Positions 17,362-24,003 of a stretch of DNA of 29,071 bases are shown one piece after another (position 1 is the stretch's first letter; the number at the start of each line of letters is the position of its first letter). The notes below the pieces were generated by a model. It saw nothing but the letters and a program-made list of their open reading frames with translations, made no database searches and was not told where the DNA came from. The stretch is taken from NCBI GenBank assembly GCA_030426705.1, contig JAUHXW010000003.1, forward strand, positions 1 to 29,071, in the 5' to 3' direction. Origin of the DNA: Gammaproteobacteria bacterium. GTDB lineage: Bacteria; Pseudomonadota; Gammaproteobacteria; Xanthomonadales; Marinicellaceae. A program made the translations under genes and the position numbers.

Positions 17362-18579
17362 TCAGCGGTCAAAGCCATTGATAAACACAACATCTTCAAA
17401 TTCAGCCAATTCAACTGCACCGATGTCACATACGGCGTTGTCGTCACCATCGCCATCTTGAGGTCGCACTTGACCGCGTTGATCAAACGCCACACAAAAC
17501 AGCTCATCACCAGAATCGATCGCTGGACTATCCGGCTGAGGTCGGTGTGTTTTGGTTGGCCCATCGTAAAAATTAAGCGGCTCTAACTTGGGATCAGCCA
17601 CGGTAATGTGGTTGGTGGCCGATACATCACAGCTGCCGTCTGTATCCAAACTATTGCGGATAAACGAATTGGCATTCAACCCTGGAAAATCACAATCTGA
17701 AAGTTGGTTTCCTGCAATGATGCTGTTAATGACATTAAATGTTGCATTATTGATGACTCCAATACCAGATTTATCGCTATAGACCACAGTGGAATTAATG
17801 AGATTGACCGACGTTGATGTATCTCTTGCGAAAATTCCAAAACTGACATCAGCAAAAGATGAATTGTTTGATACAGTGGTGTTGATGATTTCTACGTTAG
17901 ATCCTCGATTGATGAATATGCCTGCACCATTCAAGTCTTCATTATCGCTGATGGTTGAGTTGTAGATAGAGGCCGTAGCTTGTCGAATATAGACGCCTCC
18001 ACCTTCGTTACCCCCTCTATTTTGAGAAATTGTGGCGTTTTTAATTTCCAATGAACCAAAACGAGAATGAATGCCACCACCTCTGCCAGGGCTCTTGCAG
18101 CCGGTGACGACAGAATCATTCAAAATCAAACCTTCATTGGATAAGATGCAGCCACCCACTCGATCGTCGGCTGGTGATATGCCATTGCCATTGGTGATGG
18201 TCACTCCGCTGATTTCAATGGCTTGAGTTGTGTTATTGTCATCATCACTCAGGCGGAACACGCGGCTGTTGTTATCGCCATCAATGGTCAATAAATTCGA
18301 ACCAGGTCCTTCGATGGTGGTACTGGCACTGATGTTTAATTCGCCTTGTTCTAGCACAATAGTTTGTGGCTCAGAAAAAAGCGTGTCATCAAATTCAATG
18401 AAAGTACCAGGCGAACCATTGGCTAATTCGATGGCGTCACGCAAAGTCGTCAAACCTTGTTGAGATTGATCACTGACTGTATCAACGGTAATCAGTCCAC
18501 CTGCCTGCGCCATGTTGATGTTTAAAACCCCGATGCCAACCCATTTAGATATGGCTGCGATTAATTGTTTTTGTTTCAT
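17362..18579 (-). CDS. Secreted right-handed beta-helix protein (choice-of-anchor Q type), paralogue 1
   Basis: 405 residues. The signal peptide ends ...NINMAQA, followed by the CSLREA-like start TVDTVSDQSQQGLTTLRDAIELAN. Beta-helix turns carry N-x-T-I-S-x-N motifs (NATISQNRGGNEGGGVYI, NSTISDNEDLNGAGIFI, NTTVSNNS). The end module is SPAIDSGDELFCVAFDQRG..RPQDGDGDDNAVCDIGAVE, and the last residues are EDVVFINGFDR, the shared tail. It is closely similar along its length to the protein at 21361-22530. GGGGTGA lies about 6 nt before the ATG. The 69-aa coiled-coil gene follows on the same transcript. An exported surface or extracellular role is inferred; no enzymatic residues were identified. Confidence 0.92.
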   Translation of the reverse strand: MKQKQLIAAISKWVGIGVLNINMAQAGGLITVDTVSDQSQQGLTTLRDAIELANGSPGTFIEFDDTLFSEPQTIVLEQGELNISASTTIEGPGSNLLTIDGDNNSRVFRLSDDDNNTTQAIEISGVTITNGNGISPADDRVGGCILSNEGLILNDSVVTGCKSPGRGGGIHSRFGSLEIKNATISQNRGGNEGGGVYIRQATASIYNSTISDNEDLNGAGIFINRGSNVEIINTTVSNNSSFADVSFGIFARDTSTSVNLINSTVVYSDKSGIGVINNATFNVINSIIAGNQLSDCDFPGLNANSFIRNSLDTDGSCDVSATNHITVADPKLEPLNFYDGPTKTHRPQPDSPAIDSGDELFCVAFDQRGQVRPQDGDGDDNAVCDIGAVELAEFEDVVFINGFDR

Positions 18580-18641
18580 ATTTCACCCCTGAAGAATTTA
18601 TTTAAAACTGAGGGTGCTATTTAATCAGGCGACTGAACGGA

Positions 18642-18737
18642 TGTCTTGAGGCCACCGCCCCAGAAATAAAAGCATGTTTTGCCGCAAAAAAGATAAAGTG
18701 TGACGCAGTACCCTTTTTTCCTGGGACACTGGTCCCA
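18642..18737 (+). repeat. 96-nt MITE-like repeat, copy A
   Basis: Left end TGTCTTGAGGCCACCGCCCC(AG), 18642-18663; right end CTGGGACACTGGTCCCA, 18721-18737. The ends are imperfect inverted repeats of each other (CTGGGRC..TGGYCYC type). A second copy of equal length lies in opposite orientation at 21211-21306; the 22-nt outer ends match at 19 positions and an internal A-run and GCAG block also align. The right end contains the hairpin TGGGAC-ACTG-GTCCCA. There is no coding capacity. It occupies most of the 345-nt gap between the beta-helix gene and the Calx-beta gene. Confidence 0.6.
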
Positions 18738-18924
18738 ATGCAATGTAATTTTAGTTTTGTGGTTTTTTTTGGTGGTGGGTTTAACAGCCAGACCTGAGGT
18801 TATGCCAATGCGTTCTGAATCCTTTGTTTTAAGCATTATTGATCTAAGTTGATATTGGTTTCTAAACTTTTTGACATGGTCTGATGATACAATAAAGTAA
18901 CAACTGAAATTTTATGCCATTACT

Positions 18925-20292
18925 ATGAAAAGTCGTTATTTGTTGATGTCTTTGGTTGGTGTTTGTGTGATTGACAGTTTGGATGCCCAATGTGTTGTTG
19001 CTGATACCCAATGGGAGAATATAGGTCCCACCCCCATCAACTATGGTTTTGGTGGGGGTTGGATCAGTGGCGTTCCTGATCCCGTCAATTCTGTGTTGCC
19101 CACTGACCCCAAAGGCATTTATGAAAGGTATTTCACCCCCAATCCAGGCATAACTCGCATTGATGCAGTTCGTGTCGGGTTGGGTGGTTTGACCGATGAC
19201 AATGGGGACATGACCTTTCAAGTGACAGTATATGACGATGATGGCACGGGTGCGCCAGGTACGCTGGTGGGTGGTCTTTCGGGTATCTCCCCCATTGATT
19301 TGGGTGTGCCTCAAGGTGATCCAGCTGACAACGTGTATCAAGAGTTTTGGATTGATTTTCCAATTGACCCCACACCCACCACCAGTTCGTTTCATGTCGG
19401 GGTTGAAATATTTCCAGGTGGGTCTGAAGATGTTTTAGTGGTAACCACTTCATGCCTAGGACCTCCAGGCTGTCCAGTTGCAGAAGGTGAGTCCGATGCA
19501 TCAAACCATATTTTCACAACAGGGTTTGGTTATGAAAATTTACAGACCGTGTATGGTGCAGATTTTGATGTTAATATCGTCCCCAAAATCATCGAACCTG
19601 CTTCCATCAGTGGTTTTGCCTGGATAGATTTCAACGGCAACGGTGCTATTGACCCAGGGCCACCAGATGATGAAATATCGGTTGATGACCTGGTGGTTTA
19701 CCTGGATTTGAACAGTAACAACATCAAAGACCCGGGAGAGCCAGAGTCCATCACTGATCAAGGATTGTATGGATTTCATTGTTTGGCAGTGGGTAATTAT
19801 TCGGTGGCATTGGATACACAATCTTTCCCCAGTGGTTTGGAATTAACCACCGGCATAAACCCAACAGCCATCAGCCTCACCGCCTCGCAATATGTTGAAA
19901 ACCTTGATTTTGGTTTTATGCCCTTCTTTGATTTGTCAATCAATGATGTGGCCTTACTCGAGGGTGATAGCGGCACCTCAAATTTTGATTTTACCGTAAG
20001 TTTGACTTATCCCAGTGAAGATACCGTGGAAGTGGATTATACCGTGGTTGCTGTTACAGCTGACGCAGGTTCGGACTTTATCGCCACCTCAGGTACTTTG
20101 ATATTTTTGCCGAGCGAAATCGAAAAGACCCTTTCAGTTGAGGTGGTGGGTGACATGATCTATGAGGGAAACGAAGCGTTTCAGATCATTTTGAGCAACG
20201 CTGTCAATGCCAACATTGCAGTTGGCACAGGCATAGGCACCATCATCGAAGACGATGATCTGATATTCGCAGAAGGGTTTAACGGTGATTAA
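18925..20292 (+). CDS. Secreted SdrD-B / Calx-beta protein with C-terminal LIFAEGF tail
   Basis: 455 residues. Signal peptide MKSRYLLMSLVGVCVIDSLDAQ. Residues 23-205 are a beta-rich domain of unrecognised type (FTPNPGITRIDAVRVGLGGL ... VTVYDDDGTGAPGTLVG). Around 225-325 is an SdrD-B-like domain (ISGFAWIDFNGNGAIDPGPPDD ... VYLDLNSNNIKDPGEPE ... YGFHCLAVGNYSVALDT) with Ca-binding Asp/Asn loops. Around 335-440 is a Calx-beta domain (LSINDVALLEGDSGTSNFDFTVSL ... VDYTVVAVTADAGSDF ... GNEAFQIILSNAVNA ... GTIIEDDD). The chain ends DDLIFAEGFNGD. This is a Ca-dependent extracellular adhesion-type architecture. Monocistronic, with a REP-like hairpin just after the stop. Confidence 0.9.
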   Translation: MKSRYLLMSLVGVCVIDSLDAQCVVADTQWENIGPTPINYGFGGGWISGVPDPVNSVLPTDPKGIYERYFTPNPGITRIDAVRVGLGGLTDDNGDMTFQVTVYDDDGTGAPGTLVGGLSGISPIDLGVPQGDPADNVYQEFWIDFPIDPTPTTSSFHVGVEIFPGGSEDVLVVTTSCLGPPGCPVAEGESDASNHIFTTGFGYENLQTVYGADFDVNIVPKIIEPASISGFAWIDFNGNGAIDPGPPDDEISVDDLVVYLDLNSNNIKDPGEPESITDQGLYGFHCLAVGNYSVALDTQSFPSGLELTTGINPTAISLTASQYVENLDFGFMPFFDLSINDVALLEGDSGTSNFDFTVSLTYPSEDTVEVDYTVVAVTADAGSDFIATSGTLIFLPSEIEKTLSVEVVGDMIYEGNEAFQIILSNAVNANIAVGTGIGTIIEDDDLIFAEGFNGD

Positions 20293-20297
20293 AAGTG

Positions 20298-20318
20298 GTA
20301 GGGTGGGCTACGCCCACC
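20298..20318 (+). repeat. REP-like element: GTAG plus hairpin
   Basis: GTAG (20298-20301) directly followed by GGTGGGC-TAC-GCCCACC (20302-20318), a perfect 7-bp stem. A GTAG tetranucleotide next to a short palindrome is the layout of REP sequences mobilised by RAYT transposases. It lies 5 nt after the Calx-beta stop codon. Confidence 0.6.
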
Positions 20319-20401
20319 AAAATTCATTACGATAAAATGTTTGAAAGACTAATCTTTCAATTAAAAAGTCAGTGTGATGATAGGCTTTACAGTTAACAGA
20401 T

Positions 20402-20418
20402 GATGGGCAAAGCCCATC
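20402..20418. repeat. Second REP-like hairpin
   Basis: GATGGGC-AAA-GCCCATC, a perfect 7-bp stem, with the same GGGC..GCCC core as 20302-20318 and 17093-17122. About 85 nt beyond the first. No GTAG directly adjacent. Confidence 0.5.
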
Positions 20419-20692
20419 CAACGTGACTTTTTCAGTAAAAAATTATCGTGCGAACCTCTCCGTTCCCGTTTTTCTCAGGCTTATTTACAGATCCGAATGT
20501 GTACGATAAAAATTCATGGACGCAAGAATACTGATGTGACTTTATGATTGTCAATAAATTAATGGTGTGAATTGAATCGGTTGTTGTTTTATTTTGGGAT
20601 CAAAATCAATCAAGATCTGCGTAATTGTGACGAGCAGAGACCTTCCTATATGGCTTCACTTTACCTACCTCATAGATTTATAGATTCAAATC

Positions 20693-20728
20693 AACGACTC
20701 TGACCCCATTGATTCTGACCCCATTGAT
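20693..20728 (+). repeat. AACGACTCTGACCCC end plus tandem 15-mer
   Basis: AACGACTCTGACCCC (20693-20707) recurs exactly, inverted, at 23395-23409. Its second half belongs to two head-to-tail copies of TCTGACCCCATTGAT (20699-20713, 20714-20728). TCTGACCCC motifs of this type are familiar from the surroundings of REP/HUH-type mobile elements in gammaproteobacteria (from memory). Confidence 0.65.
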
Positions 20729-20934
20729 TCGTTAATAACTCAGAGCGAAGAGAAGCTGGGTTAATCTCAGTAAATGGATGTTCAGTCAGAACAAAAATTG
20801 TTCAGTTCTTAACCTGCCTTTCAGTCAACTTCTGCTGGCGCTCATTTAAACAAATAAATACGTCACTGTATTGAGGCCTGCGTCCTACCGATTTGAACCA
20901 ATTTGGTGATAATTGTGTTAATTTGAAGACAGCT

Positions 20935-20950
20935 TGGGACACTGGTCCCA
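20935..20950. repeat. Lone TGGGACACTGGTCCCA hairpin
   Basis: Sixteen bases identical to the right end of the 96-nt element copy A (18722-18737). The flanks do not match the rest of that element, so this is either an isolated end or an independent short unit. Confidence 0.6.
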
Positions 20951-21210
20951 GGTTTTTATATGAAAGGGTGCTTGCGGACAATTCAGTGATAAAAAACCCG
21001 TTGGTGATGGTTATGAAATCACTCTTTAAGTTAATCCTACGTGTTTTGATGGCATGGCTGATTGATTAGACCTGTTTTTGCCGATGATTTTGAGTAGGTA
21101 ATCTCAATAGATGTATGAGGTCTGGCAAACATCGGGCAATAATTTTAGTCGAAAACTGTGGCCAAAATTACATGACCACTTCAGTTACCTAAACCCTTAA
21201 CAGGCTGCAT

Positions 21211-21306
21211 CTGGGACCTGTGCCCCAGAAATATTTGCTGCTGCATCACCTTTTTTGGATTCAACCCTCAAAAGCATTTTCTACCTGGGACACTGGCCTC
21301 AAGACA
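21211..21306 (-). repeat. 96-nt MITE-like repeat, copy B (inverted relative to copy A)
   Basis: CTGGGACCTGTGCCCCAG at 21211-21228 and CTGGGACACTGGCCTCAAGA(CA) ending at 21306. On the minus strand it begins TGTCTTGAGGCC like copy A and ends with a GGTCCCAG-type hairpin end. It lies 54 nt upstream of the beta-helix ATG, so it sits in or next to that gene's promoter. Confidence 0.6.
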
Positions 21307-21360
21307 AGGTATTTTTGAACTGGTTAAATGGTGCCTTCGAATTCAAACAGCGAGAACATC

Positions 21361-22530
21361 ATGAACAATAACATCTTCAGGACACTGATTTTTGCCTCTT
21401 TTTTCAGTGTCCATTTTTTACATATAGCCCAGGCTGGCGGTATCCTGGTCAACACCATCAGTGATCAGCCGCAGCCTGGATTCACCACCTTGCGTGAAGC
21501 CATTGAGCTTGTCAACAACAATCCGGGGCACCTAATTGGATTTGATGCCTCTGTGTTTTCCACACCACAAACCATCGTGCTGGAAAACGGTGAATTGGTG
21601 ATCAGCGCGTCCATGTTCATCTTCGGTCCAGGCGCTGATCTGCTGACCATTGATGCCGATGGACTGAGCCGGGTATTTGACATCAATGTGCCCAATGTTC
21701 TGGCTGAAGTTGGTCTGTCCGGTATGACACTGATCAACGGCTCAGTCACAGGTCCGGGTGGCTGCATCAACAACCGTGAACAGTTGAGCCTCCGTTCAGT
21801 TCGGGTTGCCGGATGTCATGCAACTGCCAATGGTGGCGGACTGCATTCATTTCAAGCCAGTCAATTGCTCATCGAAGACAGTCATTTCTTCAACAACAGT
21901 TCGGGCAACGATGGTGGCGGGATGTTTGCCCAGAATGGTTCTAACAATCAAATCCTCAATTCAACGTTTTCCGGTAACCTGGCTAACCGTTTCGGTGGTG
22001 GTCTGCGTATTCAACAGGCCTTCGACTTCACTGTGGCCAACAGCACCTTTTCCGGCAACTCAGCTGATAGCGGTGCTGGCATCCATGTCCGAGACGAAGC
22101 CAACATCATCCATTCGACCATCGTCTTTAATTTCGGTGAGGGACTCAATGCAGAACAAGACAACATACAAAACAGCATCATCGCCGGCAACACACTGACC
22201 GATTGTGCGTTTGACAACACCGGATTTAATAACCAGAACAACCTGGACAGCGATGGCAGTTGTGGGCTCGGTGCCAGCAACCACTTAACGGCAGCTGATC
22301 CCGATTTAACATCCTTGTCTATGCACGGTGGCCCGACTCCTGTTCACATGCTAAAGGCCGACAGTCCGGCAGTTGATACCGGTGACGAGATCCTTTGTTT
22401 GGGGATTGATCAGCGGGGCATCAACCGGCCACAGGATGGTGATGACAACGGCAGCGCCCTCTGTGACATCGGTGCGGTCGAACGGCAGCTGTTTGAAGAC
22501 ACCATATTCAACAGTGGCTTCGAATTTTAG
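21361..22530 (+). CDS. Secreted right-handed beta-helix protein (choice-of-anchor Q type), paralogue 2
   Basis: About 389 residues from the ATG at 21361, which gives a clean signal peptide (MNNNIFRTLIFASFF...IAQA); an in-frame ATG at 21328 would add 11 polar residues. It opens VNTISDQPQPGFTTLREAIELVN and contains beta-helix turns NSTFSGNLANRFGGGLRI and NSTFSGNSADSGAGIHV. The end module is SPAVDTGDEILCLGIDQRG..RPQDGDDNGSALCDIGAVE and the tail EDTIFNSGFEF. It aligns along its whole length with the protein at 17362-18579, so the two are duplicates. Codon use looks GC-richer than its neighbours. It lies within the segment bounded by inverted AACGACTCTGACCCC sequences, consistent with transfer. 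Confidence 0.92.
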   Translation: MNNNIFRTLIFASFFSVHFLHIAQAGGILVNTISDQPQPGFTTLREAIELVNNNPGHLIGFDASVFSTPQTIVLENGELVISASMFIFGPGADLLTIDADGLSRVFDINVPNVLAEVGLSGMTLINGSVTGPGGCINNREQLSLRSVRVAGCHATANGGGLHSFQASQLLIEDSHFFNNSSGNDGGGMFAQNGSNNQILNSTFSGNLANRFGGGLRIQQAFDFTVANSTFSGNSADSGAGIHVRDEANIIHSTIVFNFGEGLNAEQDNIQNSIIAGNTLTDCAFDNTGFNNQNNLDSDGSCGLGASNHLTAADPDLTSLSMHGGPTPVHMLKADSPAVDTGDEILCLGIDQRGINRPQDGDDNGSALCDIGAVERQLFEDTIFNSGFEF

Positions 22531-22741
22531 TCAAAGGAAGTATAACCATGATGATAACTAACACCCTTGAGTAACCAGTCCGGAGGAACCAGTCCGGGAC
22601 ATGCATTTCTTTGAAATAATAAGCTAAGTTATGGCATATCAGGGACATCCATCAATGCGTGTTAGTTATTTAATAAACGAACAATAAAATGACTGATAAA
22701 CCTAAACCAACAACTAAATAAACTGTAAGTAAACCAACTGA

Positions 22742-22768
22742 ACAGGCACCTTGTAGGAATATTCTTAC
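22742..22768 (+). repeat. 27-nt direct repeat, copy 1
   Basis: A 27-nt string starting ACAGGCACCTTGTAGGAA and ending ATATTCTTAC is repeated exactly at 23479-23505. Weaker similarity continues about 50 nt further (TTTCTACAAATTAA / TTGCTACAGATTAA, then TATTGCCAA / AATTGCCAA). Copy 2 precedes the transposase remnant, so copy 1 looks like an orphan left end of the same element. Confidence 0.75.
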
Positions 22769-23004
22769 TCACTTATAAAGCTTTTTCTACAAATTAAACT
22801 AGTCAATATTGCCAATAATAATTATCAGGGGCAGGCATCCCTTTCAATCTTGGTATTTCGGATAAAATTCTATATGCTTCACTTGAATAAAAAAATAAAT
22901 GGGTCAGTATCCACTTAACCAAACATATCTACAATAAAACAATAAATGCCTCTGACTCCTTTGGTTTCTGGATTTCGGCCCTGACGATTTTTCCCATTCT
23001 CGTC

Positions 23005-23024
23005 ATACCGGCGTAGGCCGGTAT
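23005..23024. repeat. Palindrome ATACCGGC-GTAG-GCCGGTAT
   Basis: Perfect 8-bp stem with GTAG loop inside a CGTCATACCGGCGTAGGCC... context. This is a REP-like intergenic sequence type common in many proteobacteria. No linked gene. Confidence 0.6.
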
Positions 23025-23094
23025 CCAGTGTCTTTGTTCCAAGTTTAAAGTAAGCATCAGCCTTCAAAGCAGGGCTGAGCCAATCCCACATGAA

Positions 23095-23403
23095 TCTGAC
23101 CCCGCTTATTGCATTGATTCAGTTGACTGAACTTGTGTGTTGCTAAATTGGTCAACTCTAGTGATACACATTCAATCAGTTCAAATATTGTGGCAGAGAG
23201 GGATAGAAATGCGTGCTTCATCAAAGGAAAAAACATCACTATTGGTTTTCATGTTATTGATGGGATTTTATTCATTTGCCAATACTGAATGTGATCAATT
23301 AACCCATGTAATCAGAGATCCAGATTTACAAAGCCATTTGATCAATTGGGTAGACAATAACCTCGCAGACAACTTTCAATTGAGTCAAATCAGCGGGGTC
23401 AGA
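23095..23403. repeat. 11-bp inverted repeat enclosing a gene fragment
   Basis: TCTGACCCCGC (23095-23105) and its exact complement GCGGGGTCAGA (23393-23403) enclose 287 nt, including the truncated exported ORF. The right arm overlaps the 15-nt AACGACTCTGACCCC end shared with 20693-20707. Confidence 0.6.
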
Positions 23404-23418
23404 GTCGTTGAAATTTAA
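23209..23418 (+). pseudogene. Truncated exported protein fragment
   Basis: ATG at 23209 with AGGGA upstream, then a signal peptide (MRASSKEKTSLLVFMLLMGFYSFA) and about 38 residues (NTECDQLTHVIRDPDLQSHL ... NWVDNNLADNFQLSQIS) of an unrecognised exported protein. The frame then enters the GCGGGGTCAGAGTCGTTGAA repeat end and stops (SGVRVVEI). The last eight residues are thus repeat-derived and the original gene is cut at about 23390. No continuation was found downstream. Confidence 0.6.
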
Positions 23419-23440
23419 ATGAAATCAATAGATGTACTAA

Positions 23441-23481
23441 GGTACTAAGCGGACAAGTTACTAAGAGGTACTAAGCGGACA
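23441..23481 (+). repeat. Two direct GGTACTAAGCGGACA repeats
   Basis: GGTACTAAGCGGACA at 23441-23455 and 23467-23481 (period 26). TACTAAG-like motifs also occur at 23434 and 23459, giving four TACTAA units in 45 nt. The second copy runs directly into the 27-nt repeat. Confidence 0.7.
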
Positions 23482-23505
23482 GGCACCTTGTAGGAATATT
23501 CTTAC
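23479..23505 (+). repeat. 27-nt direct repeat, copy 2 (transposase-linked)
   Basis: Identical to 22742-22768. It lies 73 nt upstream of the transposase remnant's ATG, as expected for the left end of the element that carried it. Confidence 0.75.
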
Positions 23506-23578
23506 ACGCTCATCAGGCATTTGCTACAGATTAATCTACCCAGAATTGCCAAGATCATGGTTTTAAAAGGAGCAAATC

Positions 23579-24003
23579 ATGGGAGTGGCAAGGAAATATC
23601 AGATTTGTGTGGAAGACACCTAAATGGACTTAGGTGCTTAGCGTGAGCAGGAGCGGAAGCTGCACACCTTATCACATAGTTTCAAGATGTGTGCGGAGAG
23701 ACTTTAGCAAAGCAATAAACAAAGTGCAGTTTTCGCAAAGCGAAAGAAGCGCTGCTGTGTTTGCGTCTTGCGTGTGGTGAAGATTCCGTCACAGGATTCA
23801 GTTATGAACACAGAAGGAAATGGATTGTTCAACGGATGAAGTATCTGGCTAAATTATTTGCCATTGATATCTGCGCCTATGCGGTAATGAGCAATCATTT
23901 TCATATAGTTCTAAAAGTCAATTCAACAGCCGATTGGTCAGAGCAAAGAGTCTTGTTGACATGGGCTGGCTTGTTTGATTTAGTTGATAAAGAAAGAATT
24001 GGT
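23579..24003 (+). pseudogene. Decayed HUH (Y1, RAYT-like) transposase, interrupted and truncated
   Basis: AAAAGGAG precedes an ATG at 23579 giving MGVARKYQICVEDT and then a stop at 23621. The family sequence resumes in another frame at 23664 (TPYHIVSRCVRR), is interrupted again, and resumes at about 23764 (RLACGEDSVTG, EHRRKWIVQRMKYLAKLFAID, CAYAVMSNHFHIVLKV, WSEQRVLLTWAGLFDLVDKE). NHFHIVL is the HUH metal motif; the downstream part, expected to carry the catalytic Tyr, is lost where the frame meets the convergent lipoprotein gene. The inserted stretches are about 46-48 and 60 nt and contain hairpins (CACCTAA-atggac-TTAGGTG; TTTCGC-AAA-GCGAAA at 23731-23745). It cannot encode an active enzyme. 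Confidence 0.8.

Larger units (their letters stand above)
20319..21360. other. About 1 kb gene-free, repeat-rich region
   Basis: Between the Calx-beta gene and the second beta-helix paralogue. No credible gene on either strand. It holds a REP-like hairpin (20402-20418), the AACGACTCTGACCCC end with a 15-nt tandem (20693-20728), a lone hairpin (20935-20950), and the 96-nt element copy B (21211-21306). The remaining sequence shows no recognised RNA gene or promoter. Confidence 0.6.
22531..23208. other. About 680 nt without an intact gene, with repeat remnants
   Basis: Contains AACCAGTCCGG twice with a 14-nt period (22573-22583, 22587-22597), a 27-nt repeat (22742-22768), the palindrome ATACCGGC-GTAG-GCCGGTAT (23005-23024), and TCTGACCCCGC (23095-23105). 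No ORF with protein-like composition, tRNA or known RNA was recognised. Confidence 0.6.

Noticed and set aside
18862..19395. 177-codon minus-strand frame opposite the Calx-beta gene
   Set aside because: Antisense of a clearly recognisable signal-peptide protein; composition is Thr/His-rich without motifs.
20699..20728. Two 15-nt tandem repeats considered as a CRISPR fragment
   Set aside because: No spacers, only two abutting copies, no cas genes; belongs to the TCTGACCCC repeat type.
23441..23505. TACTAAG repeats considered as an iteron/replication origin
   Set aside because: No replication initiator gene and the repeats run directly into a mobile-element end.
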